From Asterias amurensis (lineage: Eukaryota > Echinodermata > Asteroidea > Forcipulatida > Asteriidae): a DNA stretch of 64,000 nt. Positions within the stretch are counted from its first letter, which is position 1. The number at the start of each line of letters is the position of its first letter. The translations under genes were made by a program, and so were the position numbers. The DNA is taken from positions 11,785,761-11,849,760 of the forward strand of contig NC_092656.1 in assembly GCF_032118995.1 (NCBI RefSeq). Reading direction: 5' to 3'. Positions 1 to 11,771 of this stretch are shown here, one piece after another. The notes below the pieces were generated by a model, which was not told the DNA's origin, searched no databases, and saw only the letters and a list, made by a program, of their open reading frames with translations.

Positions 1-435
1 AAAAAAATTACTGAGTATAGCTGAGAAGAAAACAACATAATGTAACAGTCCAGTCAGTACAGCATTGAACAGTACCTTTTGGTAAGCATGTTGCTAATTG
101 CTTTGTGCTTGCCTGACTTATGTGCGTCGGCAGTTTCATCAAATTGGCCTCACTTGACTGGCACCGGTGATCTTTGTATCACATGTCTATTTTACAATCG
201 TTGAAATAAACATCGCCAGATTGCGCAATGCTCATTAGGCCATACGCTGCCAAATACGTCAGTTTATTCACGTTAACATTTTTGAACGCAGCCTTTTTTT
301 CCCCTCAGTACCTTACGCTTCAACCGAATCAGTTTAATTGTTGACTTCTAACAGTGCACTCTTGATCCCGACTAATATAACCTAAAGGCCGACCCAACCA
401 TTGCCAGAGTTTATAGCGTTTTGTGAGATTTGCAG
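1..435. other. No feature seen
   Basis: AT-rich sequence without a convincing exon or repeat. Confidence 0.5.
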
Positions 436-797
436 TTAAAGGCCCGGGACATTATCGGTAATTAAAAAAAAAACAGTCTTCTCACTTGGTGTATCTCAAC
501 ATAAGCATAAAAATAACAAACCTGTGAAAATTTGAGCTTAATTGGCCGTCGAAGTTGCGAGATAATAATGCAAGATAAAACACCTTGTCAGACGAAGGTG
601 TGTGCTTGCGGATGCTTGATTTCGAAACCTCAACTTCTAAATTTGAGGTATCGAAATCAAATTCGGAAAATAACTTCTTTCTCGGAACTGCGTCACCTCA
701 GAGGGAGCTTTTTCTCACAATGTTTTATACTATCAACCTCTCCCCATTACTCCAAACCCAGTAAGGTTTTTTAATGCTAATAATTAATTGCCTTTAA
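436..797 (-). mobile_element. M1 foldback element
   Basis: Reverse-orientation copy with TTAAAGGC at the left and GCCTTTAA at the right. The internal palindrome (TCGAAACCTCAACTTC / GAGGTATCGAAATC) is recognisable. It abuts the family C element at 793. Confidence 0.8.
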
Positions 798-1204
798 AGG
801 GTTTCGGTACTTTTTGTACGACACAAAACACAATGTCCACCAGATCACATTTTAATGTAAAACGGTTTAAAGATGATAATGGTAGAAAGCTTTCCTTGAA
901 ATACTACTTTCAGGGGTCCTATAGTTTTCAGCAGTTTTGGGGAAATGAATACTGTCACGAAAATAATTTTCGTCTCAGGTATATCGTATTTACCAGTATA
1001 AGTACTTAAATACGGTAAATACGTTGTGTAGTAGGCCTACACGCTAACATAATTTTCGTTTTCTGAAACAACAATACTTTCGTGACATTGTTTTACTAAT
1101 TTTTCAAAAATTACTGCACCTCGGCAAGTAATATCTTACGGGAAGTTGAACGTAAATCCTTGGACATTGTGTTTTGTGTCGCAAAATGTATCTAAACCCT
1201 TTAA
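793..1204. mobile_element. Family C foldback element, copy 1
   Basis: Inverted ends TTTAAAGGGTTTCGGTAC and CTAAACCCTTTAA. The two halves read as an imperfect hairpin of about 410 bases (ACAAAACACAATGTCCA against TGGACATTGTGTTTTGTG). Confidence 0.75.
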
Positions 1205-1593
1205 CATTGACGATCGCCAGTTGGGACGGAGGAGGAGTCCCATTACAGATTTAAGAACAGTAAAAGTGCGAACAAAACGTTTTCCAGGTTATAATGCACA
1301 CTGATCGAAAATTTTGCGCCAAGTATTTTTGTTCGTGTGCAGACACGGTCCACGTGTGCGCGCAATCATTCATCAGTCTATAATCAAATTAATGCGCACG
1401 GTTTCAAAATAATGCACACGTACTGTCAAGCAGACTCGACAGTTGTGCACTCGACACTTACCCCTTCTCGTACACTTAACACCTACTTGACCTGTACAAG
1501 TTGCCCGCTCCAGAAATTCTTAATGTTCGGTTGGTTAATCAATTTATCAAGGTTTGCTTGCGTACAATACTTTTATTGAAAGAGTAATTAAGT

Positions 1594-2006
1594 TAATAAT
1601 AATAATATCGAAGTCTTATATAGCGCACGTATCTACCAAACAAGGTACTCAAGGCGCTGAGTATATACAAACTTTCAGAAAGATAGGTTATTGCAGTGAT
1701 GAATTCTGAGACCCAATTATTTAGCACCTTATAAGGGTTTACAAGGTGCTACGGCGCATTAAGCAGCCACAACCAGAAACACCGGGGCGAACCCCTTCTC
1801 TTTTCGATAAGTGCACTGGGTTCTTTTGCATGCGTTACACAACACATGGGACCAACGGCTTTACGTCCCATCCGAAGGACGAAGCAATGGTTAAGTGTCT
1901 TGCTCAAGGACAGAGTGTCACGGCTGGGGATTCGAACCCACACTCTGCTGATCAGAAACACCAGAGTTTGAATTCGGTGCTCTTAACCGATCGGCCAAGA
2001 CACTTC
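1594..2006 (-). mobile_element. tRNA-derived SINE (copy S1)
   Basis: On the minus strand the head reads TTGGCCGATCGGTTAAGAGC (A-box of a Leu/Ser-type tRNA) and GGGTTCGAATCCCC (B-box). A unique body (GGATGGGACGTAAAGCC, AAAAGAGAAGGGGTTCGCCC) follows, and the tail GCGCTATATAAGACTTCGAT with short ATT repeats. It is the most complete of the SINE copies here and probably carries an internal RNA polymerase III promoter. Confidence 0.8.
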
Positions 2007-2404
2007 CAAGTTCAGAACCTTGTAGTTTCCACCGAGTGATCTTTGTTTTCGTGTACTTTTAAAAGTGTATCGGTGGGCAGGTCACTTAAAGTCACTTGTG
2101 AATAGGGAGCAAGTTTGAAAAGTTTAAAATGTTTGTGGTACATTTTGTATCAGTTTCCCAGCTCATATGCCACTGAATTATAGGCAATTAGTTCATCATG
2201 TTCAATTCAGTTTCAAATGGTTCTGACATTTCGCCGTTAAGGCAGAGGGTTGGTAAGTCTCCAAGTTACTAGGTGATTCCAGCATATTAAACATAAATTA
2301 ACAAACATGTAAAACTTTGGCTTTTGGTTGCAAGGAAATAAACATGAAAGAAAAACCCCCGACCTTTTTTAGATAGAGTTGTGTGGTTTTAAAAGATGCC
2401 TGCG

Positions 2405-2550
2405 AAAAAGAATAAAGTATGAGCCCTTTCTCTGAAGCTACAATACTTCAAAGGGGGTTGTTTCTAACAATGTTGTATAATATCAACAACTCCTCAATGC
2501 TCTTCATCAAGTCAGTTGTTATGGTAATTAACTTGTGGAGTAATTACCCA
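2405..2550 (-). repeat. M1-like remnant
   Basis: GAGCCCTTTCTCTGAAGCTAC and ACAATGTTGTATAATATCAAC resemble the middle of reverse M1 copies. Ends are not recognisable. Confidence 0.4.
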
Positions 2551-2757
2551 AAGTTAACCGAAGTTTACTTTAATATTTTGTGTGTGTTGACAGTTCTGCT
2601 CTCGTACAGTTTTGAATTTTTTTACAGATGGCCCTATCCGAACAAATTGCGCAGGTGTTGCATGGGCCAATGCTTGTCTAGTGACGGTCATGACAGTCAA
2701 TGAACATTCACCTAGATTTGCACCGTGAATGCCTTATCTTGTCTTATCTTGTTGTTA

Positions 2758-4442
2758 CTACGTGTGATGGCGGCTTTTGAAATGGATTTCATATTTACCA
2801 CTTGTATTCATGAAACCATCGACTCCGTATAACCCGTAAACCTCCTCAATGAACATCGAGGGATGTTCATCATCCTCATCATGTAAGCCCATTCGCGAAT
2901 AGGCATCCTCTGTTGCGCATGCCCCCCGGACGAGTCTTGATTGGACGAGAGATGCGATCCGAGTTAGCTCCTTGGCAGTCGTGGATGACGTCACGCTGTC
3001 ACTTTTCCCATCATCGGCGAACTGGTATCGTTGGCGTGTGAGTCTGACGTAATTGCTTTCCGGAAAACACTGTTGCACGGGGAAATTATCTTATTAGAAA
3101 GTCCCAAAATGCGTTCAAACGATTACTTATTGGGGCTGTATATAATCTCTAATTGGTGCACGTGTATAACATCATAATGTTTTTCCGTGGTAGCACTATA
3201 GTCTCATCTCATGGCCTGTATGGCAAAGGGCTTTGTGTGTGATTTCACTTTTCCCCTTTACACACATGAAACAGAGTTCTGGTTTTGAACAAAGAAACAT
3301 TGACTGAAGAGGAACTTGAACCAAATTAGGGAACTTTGGGAATTGTGAGAGTTAGCGAAGATTGGGACAAGAAGGCTCCAGGGTCAACACCTTGAGCCGG
3401 GACTCTGGCCTGAGACGGGAGGAGCTGCGTATACAGCAATGTGTTTTTGGGGCCATCATCCGATGCTCTGTATCGACTTACTGGATGCATGAGTGAATGT
3501 GCTAAAAATAAAAAAATGAAAACAACAAAAAATGACGTAGCTTGTACGTACAAATACTTTTCGTGTACGTACACGGTAAAAGAGAGCTTTTGTTTTCATT
3601 CATGTGGTGGCAATACGCATTCGTACTCTCGTACGCCTATTTTACATCAACTTTCAACTATGGTAAGACATCGGACAATGCACTTACTGTGATGCTTTTA
3701 TGGCACCTTTTTAATCAAAATGATGTTACTTGTCGTCGAGTTCATGACGTTTGATTCCCCGGATGGCTATCATTCAAACTCCCTACTGTAACATTGGTAT
3801 CTCCAATGCGTCATAACCAATGACGCTATGCTTCAATATGGAGTCCTTAGTGATTTGTAATAATTGCTGTTGTCAACTGTAAAATCGATGGGCAATAAAA
3901 GATAAGTTGTGTAACAACTCTCTCGGTGTCTCAATTCAATTCAATTTAATTCAATTCAATTCAATTCAACTCAATTCAACTTTAATTCACTATGCATACA
4001 TGCAATAGAAGAAAAAAATAATAACTTACAATCATAAATAAACTACTGGAAATAAACTAGGGAGATTAATTATTGTTTGGAAATGCATTATTACTCAAAA
4101 TCTCACAGACTTTTTGAAATGTAGATAAATATATGACAGGGTGCATCAACAGTTGTTGCATGTCTTTTAAATAGTAAAATTACAGTATCAACCCCAAAAC
4201 GCCCCAAACACGCACACACACATACAAACAAATACAATGAAATATATACTAAATAATTAAATGTAATGCCCCAGCCTGCTGAGATTTTAAAGGTACCAGC
4301 AATTGGTCAAACTTACCCTGTTACAGAGATTGTTGTCTAATAATGTTCTACACTTTGCGTAATCACTGTCTGCATCGGAGCCGTGCAACATACACATTGC
4401 CACGAAATACACCGAGAAAAAGAAGAGCAGTCTATTCGCCAT
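2758..4442 (-). CDS. Predicted small secreted protein, two exons (unassigned)
   Basis: Coding exons are 4442-4317 and 3069-2758 (stop at 2758-2760). Exon 1 starts at the ATG at 4440-4442. It encodes a signal peptide (MANRLLFFFSVYFVAMCMLH, residues 1-20), then DSDYAKCRTLLDNNLCNR with two Cys spaced C-x8-C. It ends at a strong GTAAGT donor after a complete codon. The only substantial open frame downstream begins right after a CAG acceptor (3070-3072), also in phase 0, giving a 145-residue product with acidic, Ser-rich and Arg-rich stretches (for example SNYVRLTRQRYQF). Two further Cys lie in exon 2, so two disulfides are possible. An in-frame ATG at 4559 would add 39 residues but bury the signal peptide, so I prefer 4442. 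Size, signal peptide and basic sites could suit a peptide precursor; C-x8-C just after the signal recalls elevenin/L11-type peptides. That is a weak analogy, not an assignment. Confidence 0.5.
3931..3985. repeat. (TTCAA)n microsatellite
   Basis: About ten imperfect units of a pentanucleotide, in the intron of the predicted secreted-protein gene. Confidence 0.85.
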
Positions 4443-4892
4443 GATGGATGGCAGTTGTGTATAGCGTGTTATGGGCGAGAGAGTTTGATTAAAATGTGAC
4501 CCACCTACTCGATGTAGTTGATATTGTTGTGTTACGTCTGGCCAATGTATAGAGGTCATGTCCTTGGTTTTCCTGAACTACTAAACCAGACTTTGTCCAG
4601 AGTCTGGTTCAACTCCCTGTTCCTCTTTGTATCTATTCGAGAGTGGGCCTGTTTGTTTTTCAGCTGACTGAAGTTCAATGGCATTGTTACATGACAAAAG
4701 GGCGATTAGAGTAATACTCTAATTGTACCTTTGTGTCAATTAAGCAGAGCGATACCACGCAATCCACTTCATAAAGATAGCGATTCAAAAACACAAAGTC
4801 CGATCTCCTGCCATCGCCACGTGAACTTCAAAGTAGTATTTAAATCGGTGTTTTATATAATTACAATAGAACATTTGTGACTGATCAAGACC

Positions 4893-5115
4893 GGGCACCT
4901 TTGGTAGTTGTCAAAGCTCAGAATTTTCAATAGTTTTATCCAAACATGTTATGCATAAAATAGAGAATCTGTGAACATTTTGACTCAATATTGGTCATTG
5001 TATTGAAGTAATTGCAAGAGAGTAAGGACAGACATAACACCATTGTTGTACATATTTGTGTGCTTTGAGATAAAACATAAAAGGCTTCAGACCTAAAGTC
5101 TTTTAATATTTATGT
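4893..5115 (-). repeat. Diverged M1-like remnant
   Basis: GGTAGTTGTCAAAG..., a TGACTCAATATTGGTCATTG segment and the CATTGTTGTACATATTTGTG segment follow the order of reverse M1 copies but are strongly diverged. Confidence 0.4.
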
Positions 5116-7199
5116 CAACAGCTTCATGTGACTTGGGGGTCCGTGACCCTAAGGACGTTTAAAATATTTATAATGATTGATTTCACATTCTGGGCATTTC
5201 TGTGCTTAGGTTTGAAGCAGGAGTATTTGAACTGATTGTGTTTGGTTTCGTGGGCCCCGGCGCGCCGGGATTCTTGCATGGATGCCCATGAAAGCCCTCC
5301 AGATGGACAGGAAAATACAGAGATAGAGACATTTGGAGGAGCACCCTCATGGGGGCTTGCGCGCCTCCGCGTCGGCTGCTTACTTCTCCATTTCTTGGAC
5401 AAATATGTGGACAAAAAAACATGCCCACAATGCTTGTTGTTTTGGGACATCTTGGGTTTCTCAATAATGTAAAAGGGTCCCATTTTATTTTATTTTTTTA
5501 CATTTTTTTTTTTTAATTTTCAAAATATATTTTGGATGGTATGGTTCGCTCCTCGGCATTGATGTATTTTTTTTTACTCAAAGTAAACAAAGATTCGAAA
5601 GTAAATTACTTTAATAGATGACACAGTGGACGCTCTCAAGTGCTGTTAATATTATTTTATTTAAATAGAGGAATATCGGCAACACTCAAACTATTACAGG
5701 TATTATACAGGATTGGTAAGATGAAAAAGTCATTTAATAATTCAGTCTGACAGGTGGCTTGTTATGAAAGTCATATACAATAACTTGTTTAATCCCTGAG
5801 CAATAGTTCCCTCTGAAATTATTTCATGTTTGAGAAAAATTTAATTTGAAAAAAAAAATAATAATATATAATAATAATCAAAACGTATAGATTTCGGCCG
5901 TCAAACACCAAAGTGCAATGCGTTACGTGCTGAAAATTGTACATGGTTTCTCTTCTTTTTTCCAGACTTACACGGCAAAATTTCAACTTTTTTTAATTCT
6001 TGTTAATTTGGTCACACAAAACATGAACAACACATAGTCTACGACAATTGTCAGCACTACCAATCCCGTATAAAACATTCAAAGCAGCGTAACACAATTT
6101 TGTATCGAACAACGTGAAGTCATAGCTATACTAGTACAGTTTTTATATTGAGCGTTCATAAACAAGTAATTTTTGTGGCTGAAACGATTTAAATTAATAC
6201 AAAAATATAATAATAATATTAATATTGATATTAACATTCATAATACGAGGTATTTTGCAGCATGGTGGCATTATTTTTGTTTTTAATTAAAATGCAGATT
6301 TCTAATTAAATTGTTGTAACTTTTTGATCAAGCACCTTCCACTAGAACGCGGTGGTTTTAAGCCGGTGAACTGTATTCGTTTCCTTTTTTCTGATCATGG
6401 GCACATTAAAGAGAACAATAGCGCACCAAACCGAGCTCCTCATATCAAAAAATGCTATTAATAAAATTGCACTAAAAATACTATTAACAAAAACCGGTAA
6501 CAAGTCTTATAGCTTCTTGGAAACAATCTTGGTGTATTGTTGTATCATGACAACAATAGCGTTTCTAAAATGTAGGCAGGTTAACCGTTAAGCTCTTGAG
6601 CTAGGCTCATCCGGAAAAAAAAAATCAACACTAAATAATTAAACTGGGCAGAATTCACCTTTGAAGAAAGGGTTCCTACACCTTTTAACAAAGTAGTGTC
6701 TGTTTTTAGAGAGCCAGTGTACCCAAAATGCTACAGCTTCACAGTCAACAATGTACATAACAATTCCCGTACGCAACTGCACAGAACCGAAAAATTTCAA
6801 ATCTTCCGTCATTGGATGTATTTTAAATGTTGATAAAATTGCACTGGATGCGAACCGAATTATGGCATTTTACACCTTTTTAACCTGAGGTTACGGTTGG
6901 ACTTGCACTTGCATCGCGCCTTTTGATCTCGACCTCCGAGCTCTTTTTCTAGCATAGTGCAACGTACCCTTTTTCCATAATATGAATTAAATTCCCTGAG
7001 CTGGAACGCTTAAACCTATTAAAAATAAATTATTGACAGTTCAAGCGAACCACGTTATAAATAAGTAATTGAAGTCGAAACAAAACGACCACTAAATGCA
7101 GAAAAACTGTCACCCATCTTTTCGGTCAAATGATTTTTTATGTACGAACAACTTTGGCGAACATTATGCGCATTAAAAACCGCCCGCACTGACTTGAAT
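5116..7199. other. AT-rich spacer
   Basis: No exon with splice borders is seen. GC-richer 5236-5400 has overlapping open frames on both strands but no family resemblance. The rest holds A and T runs and short ATA repeats. Confidence 0.5.
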
Positions 7200-7712
7200 C
7201 AAGGGGATCACCCCGGGATCACCAGGATCCCCTCGGGATCAACAGGATCACCTAGAGAGCTCACATGATCATATCAGGATCCCAAGGATCACCTCGGGAT
7301 CACCAGGATCATCTCGGGATCACCAGGATCACCTCGAGATCACCAGGATTACATCGGAATTACAAGGATCCCCTCGGGATCAACAGGATCTCCTTGAGAG
7401 TGCACACGATCGCCTCGGGATCACTGAGATCACCTCAGGATCACCAGGATCATCTCGGGATCACCAGGACCACCTCAAGATTGCCAGGTTTACATCGGGA
7501 TCACAAGGATCCCCTCGGAATCATAAGGATTACCAGAATCACCAGGATCACATCGGGATCACCTCGGGATCACCAAAATCACCTCGGAGTCTCCAGGATC
7601 AACTCTGGATCACCAAAATCACACCAGGATCACCATGATCACACCGGAATTACCTTGGGGGCACACATGATCACCTCGGGACTACCAGGATCACCTCGGA
7701 AGCACAAGTCGT
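7200..7712. repeat. GATC-rich 20-bp minisatellite
   Basis: Degenerate tandem units of about 20 bases (GGGATCACCAGGATCACCTC), some 25 copies, with many GATC sites. A 149-residue open frame across it is a by-product of the repeat. Confidence 0.9.
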
Positions 7713-7909
7713 AGTTGTTACCAAAGCACCAGGGAGAAGCAGTCAATAGTTGCTTACTCTTTCAAGTCATTATTCGTGTATTGTTGCTCCGAATGTTTTT
7801 TTTTTCGATTTGTAATTTTTAAGACTGTCTTTATTATGAGTAACTCAAACACAAGCAGGGTTAGTATAGACAAAGGTGCTGCATGCATAAGTTGCGGAAT
7901 ATTTATAGT

Positions 7910-8074
7910 GGGTGCGTTCGTTTAACTTCCCCGGGTCGACCCCGGTGTGTGGCGGATTTCTTTTCCGGGACGAACGTGTGCAGATAATTACTCACGTTCG
8001 TCCTGAAAAAAAAAAAAAAAAAAAAAACACGCCACACACTGGGGTCGACCCAGAGAAGCTAAACGAAAGCACCC
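7910..8074. mobile_element. Family H foldback element, copy 1
   Basis: Ends GGGTGCGTTCGTTTAACTTC and AAGCTAAACGAAAGCACCC are inverted. The arms continue through GGGTCGACCCCGGTGTGTGG. The loop holds a run of about 21 A (8006-8027). Confidence 0.85.
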
Positions 8075-8470
8075 TATATTTTCTCTTTAAACAGCTAGAT
8101 TTTACTTATACGTATTTTAATACAACAGCCAAAAAACTATTAGAATAGCTTTTTATGTTTATGGATACATATTAAAATTGTCTTCGTTAATTTGTTTAAA
8201 AATCAAGTACTAACTATCGGTTTAATTTCGGTAAGGTAGATATGTTTCAGGTGATTTGTTGAGAGGTGTGATGCCGCGGTTTTTGCGCACGTGAGTCCAT
8301 TAATATACCCAAATAATGAGAGCAGTATTTATCGGGGTTTCTTTACTTTAGGGCGGATGTGATCAAATCTATACTGATTTTATTTAAAGTAAGTTGACAC
8401 CTGCAGTGCACTGTTCGATTTAAACGAACTTGCGCTAATGTAACACTTTAGGTCACTCATTCGCTCGTAC

Positions 8471-8552
8471 CCAGCGCCAATTGCCTTAACCAAAGGAGCT
8501 GGGATGGGCAAACGTATTAAGCATGCTCATTGGTTTAAGGCAAGGCGCTGCT
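8471..8552. repeat. Imperfect hairpin 3' of duplicated GPCR exon
   Basis: CAGCGCCAATTGCCTTAACC pairs with GGTTTAAGGCAAGGCGCTG across a short loop containing GAGCTGGGATGGG. It lies about 120 bases after the stop codon in the gene direction. Repeat or RNA structure; not decided. Confidence 0.5.
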
Positions 8553-8675
8553 CAGTCCCATCATGCATCACACTTACACTGCTAGCATGACGTACTTCGT
8601 GAGCTACAATCTGTGCAAGCTGATTGGTCCATCCCAGCGTTCCTGGACAGACTGGCCGCTGGGGCCGAGCGAAGT

Positions 8676-9316
8676 TTACTCATGTCCATAGTTTTGATAA
8701 CCTGTTGTTTGGACACCGACATCAATGCCATCTAAACTCTGTACTGATGTGCTGACGGTGGATTGTGCGACAGATAACTTCATTGTAGATCCAGAACTTA
8801 ATCTATTAGTTGCCATAGTGTTGCTTCTACTAAGACCCCTCTGTTTAAGACACCAGATATGCTTGGTAAAACCAGTCCCAGCAAATGGATACATGAACGG
8901 GTTGGCGGCACTATTCACGTACAGAATTACCTTAGTGATAGCCGTTGACGTCATAAAAAGGTTCGAGTTGCCCAGGAAATGGGAATCCCAAACGAGCCAG
9001 ACGAGGATGAAATGCTCAAACAGCCACGACAGTGCAAACACAATCACCACGATCATAATCAAGCGGAGAGTCTTGCGCATGCGCCGTGATCGTTGACCTT
9101 TATCATTTGCTATATTTCCTGGATTGGGCTTTTTGAGTCTGTGATAGATCAGCAGGTAGCACGTGATGATGAAAGAGAGTGGCAGGACGTACATCATCAA
9201 GGCAGCTGCGGTTTGAAAGAGCTTCTGGCCGCCACTCCAGGGAAATATGATGGTGCAGTATACCCCATAGAAGTTAACGCTGTAGATGACGACGGGTGAA
9301 AATACAGCCAACGAAA
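8676..9316 (-). CDS. Duplicated GPCR last exon (TM4 end to C-terminus)
   Basis: This exon encodes a second version of the last GPCR exon found at 15564-16198. It starts after an intact acceptor (TTCTACTTTAG) with the same leading two nucleotides, so it would join in frame to the same phase-1 donor at 17027. It covers the end of TM4, ECL2 with its Cys, TM5 with MYVLPLSF, the basic loop [14 protein letters not shown]6 SWLFEH, TM7 [11 protein letters not shown] and a tail with [11 protein letters not shown]. It is open for 212 residues to a TAA. Roughly two thirds of residues match the other copy, and insertions are confined to the third intracellular loop. I saw no copies of exons 1 and 2 between 9317 and 15563. 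It could be an alternative terminal exon of the upstream gene, or the surviving 3' end of a second receptor gene. The lack of stops or frameshifts argues against an old pseudogene. AATAAA reads on the minus strand near 8379-8384. Confidence 0.75.
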
Positions 9317-9830
9317 CTAAAGTAGAATGAAAATAAAAAGGCTGAATGTTGAGAAAACATAGACATAATAATCCATCCGTTGCTATTTCGAAAAGAAAAA
9401 AAAAATGTCACGGTGATTTCTAAATACCACAAAAGTGCACAAAACACTGTCGACACAATGTGGACATGAAACATTTTTGTCAACACACAGAACTATGTGC
9501 GGCAGGCACTGTGTTGGCATTTCTTTGTTCTGACACTTAAAGAAAGAAAAAAACCGTATTCTTCAACACTGAAACGCAGTGTGGACATGTTTAAGTCCAT
9601 TAAGTGTTGCCATGTCCCTTAGTATGTGACACTTTTACAGTATTTTACCAAGTTGGAGAAAGCTAAGGAAATGAAAGTCCGCAAAGTGTATGCTACGCAA
9701 CATAGAGATGTTGAAGGTGTATCGTTTGGATTCATACTTCAGTTTGGTCTAGTCTACGCACAACCGATTGCTTTTCATGTATTGTCGGAGTGCTATCGTC
9801 AGAGTGCTATATTGCCTCTCACAGCAATGC

Positions 9831-10171
9831 TAAAGGCACTGGCAGATCTTTGGTAGTTGTCAAAGACCCATCTCCACACTTTGTGTATCTCACGTATGCA
9901 TAAAAATAACAAACCTGTGAAACTTTTAGAACATTGGTCGTCGAAATTAAAAGAAGTGGGAGATAAATAAACTTGTCGTGAAGGTTGTGTGTCAAGCAGC
10001 TGAAGTTATTTTCAGTGAGAAACTTCTTCTTTCTCAAAAACTACGTACTTTAGAGGAAGCACTTTCTCACAATGTGTTATACTATCAACAGCTCTCCACT
10101 GCTCAATACCAAGTAAGTTTTGACGCTGAAAACTATTTTGGGTAAATACCAATAGTGCCCAGTGCCTTTAA
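9831..10171 (-). mobile_element. M1 foldback element
   Basis: Reverse copy: TAAAGGCACTGG at left, CCAGTGCCTTTAA-like end at right. The internal palindrome is lost. Confidence 0.75.
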
Positions 10172-10354
10172 CAAGATCAAGAGTTATATACTGCAGTTTA
10201 TTGCAATAATACCAATCAAGAAATGTCAAATGCCATGCCTTCTGGTGCAACGAGAGACATAGCTCCAAGAAGACGGTAAAGGACGGAGAAAGAGGAGTAC
10301 CCTTATAATCGGGGCTGGTGTTGCAGGAGATTGGGTCCCCCCAGCGCGAACTAT

Positions 10355-10590
10355 GGGTGCTTCCATTAGCTTCCCTGGGTCTACCCCGCGATGCTCACTC
10401 GGGTGAGTCCTTGACAACAAGAGCTAAACGAACGATCACTAACCGCTCTCGTGGTGACGTCATGCACCTTGGGCCAGCCCCCAGGTGACCCACTCCACAA
10501 GCAGAGCATCAGGGGCTGACCCGGGTGAGCTATTTGAACCGGCGGGGGCACAACCGGGGTCGACCCAGGGAAGCTAAACGAACGCACTCT
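10355..10590. mobile_element. Family H foldback element, copy 2
   Basis: Ends GGGTGCTTCCATTAGCTTCC and GGAAGCTAAACGAACGCAC. The interior differs from copy 1 and matches copies at 27144 and 55610 (CCCCAGGTGACCCACTCCAC). Confidence 0.8.
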
Positions 10591-11075
10591 AACAATATAC
10601 AACTACTTTCGTTAGCGCCCACTTTCGAATCATCCTCCTCCAGCCCATGCTACTTTTTCATAAGGGGGACAGAATCTCAAGCGGACGGATTCCCTGGAAT
10701 ACTTCCGCCCGCTCGATCATTTCTCTCTTTCTGGAGCAAGTAGGGAAACAAATAGAGGTCCGCAACCGTGCATCTTGAGACATACCAAGTCACGATATTT
10801 GTCGTTTATTCTTATCAATAAGGTTGAAACATAATAGGTAAACTAATGGCCAAAATAGTTTCAGTTTATATACAAAGTTAAAAGATAAAGAATTTCGATC
10901 AAATGTTACAAAGTAACCAAAGTACAACAAAGAGAAGAGCCGAGTGGCTTTAGCGACTTGATACGAGAAAAACGCAAATGAGGAGCAAACAAGTTGCTCC
11001 TTCTTTGGATTATTTGTTAGCTGAGACTAAGTTATTTCTCAGAAGTGTATACAGCCGGGGAAAGTCATTTCCATT

Positions 11076-11213
11076 GGGTGCGTTCGTTTAGCATCTCTGG
11101 GTTGACCCCGGTGTGTGGCGGCTTTTTTTCCAGGACGAACGTGGGTAATTATCTGCACACATTCGTCACGCCACACCCGGGGTCGACCCAGGGAAGCTAA
11201 ACGAACGAACCCA
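11076..11213. mobile_element. Family H foldback element, copy 3
   Basis: Ends GGGTGCGTTCGTTTAGC and GCTAAACGAACGAACCC, with the short interior type of copy 1 (CCAGGACGAACGTGGG). Confidence 0.85.
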
Positions 11214-11270
11214 ATGATTTCCTAGAACGGACCGGTCCACATTTCTAAAAAGGTGGGTCTGGTCGCTGTG

Positions 11271-11621
11271 CAGTGGACGCTATTGGTAATTACTCAAATT
11301 AGTAGTTAGCATAAAAACTTACTTTGTAACAAACATAACACACTGTGAGGAACGACTCCCTCTGAAGTAACGTAGTTTTAGAGAAAGAAGTAATTTTCCA
11401 CACATTTGAGTTTGAGACCTCGGAACCAGATTTTGATGTCCCGAAATCAAGCATTTGAAAGCACACAACTTCGTGTAACAAGGGTGCTTTTCTTTCACTA
11501 TTATCACGCAACTTTGACGACCAATTGAACTCAAATTTCCACAGGTTTGTTAATTAATGCATGTGTTGAGATACACTAATTGTGAAGATTGGTCTTTGAC
11601 AACTACCAATAGCGTCCAGGG
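11271..11621 (+). mobile_element. M1 foldback element
   Basis: Forward copy, CAGTGGACGCTATTGG to CCAATAGCGTCCAGG. The two ends share the same G/A change, so they still pair. Confidence 0.8.
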
Positions 11622-11771
11622 TCGTTTGTTGTGTTTTGTGTAAGCTAAATAATGTCCTATTAAGTTTTACTTTTTATGTTTGTTATCAAATTATCAGCGT
11701 CCATTAAAAAATAAGATGGGTCAAACATGATTGATATAGGGATAAAACATACACACACAAAAAACATTTGA

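Noticed and set aside
1930..2006. Possible tRNA(Leu/Ser) gene on the minus strand
   Set aside because: A- and B-boxes are present, but the acceptor stem does not pair and SINE body and tail follow, so it is a tRNA-derived SINE head.
5124..5483. Overlapping 78-119 codon frames on both strands around a GC-richer patch
   Set aside because: No recognisable domain, signal peptide or splice context; the open frames are explained by local GC content.
7265..7714. 149-codon frame rich in GSPRDHQDHLG repeats
   Set aside because: Product of the GATC-rich minisatellite; no start context or splice sites, and the period is not a multiple of three.
8725..9299. Plus-strand frames opposite the duplicated GPCR exon (and likewise at 15613-15977)
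   Set aside because: They mirror a strongly conserved minus-strand coding exon and have no features of their own.
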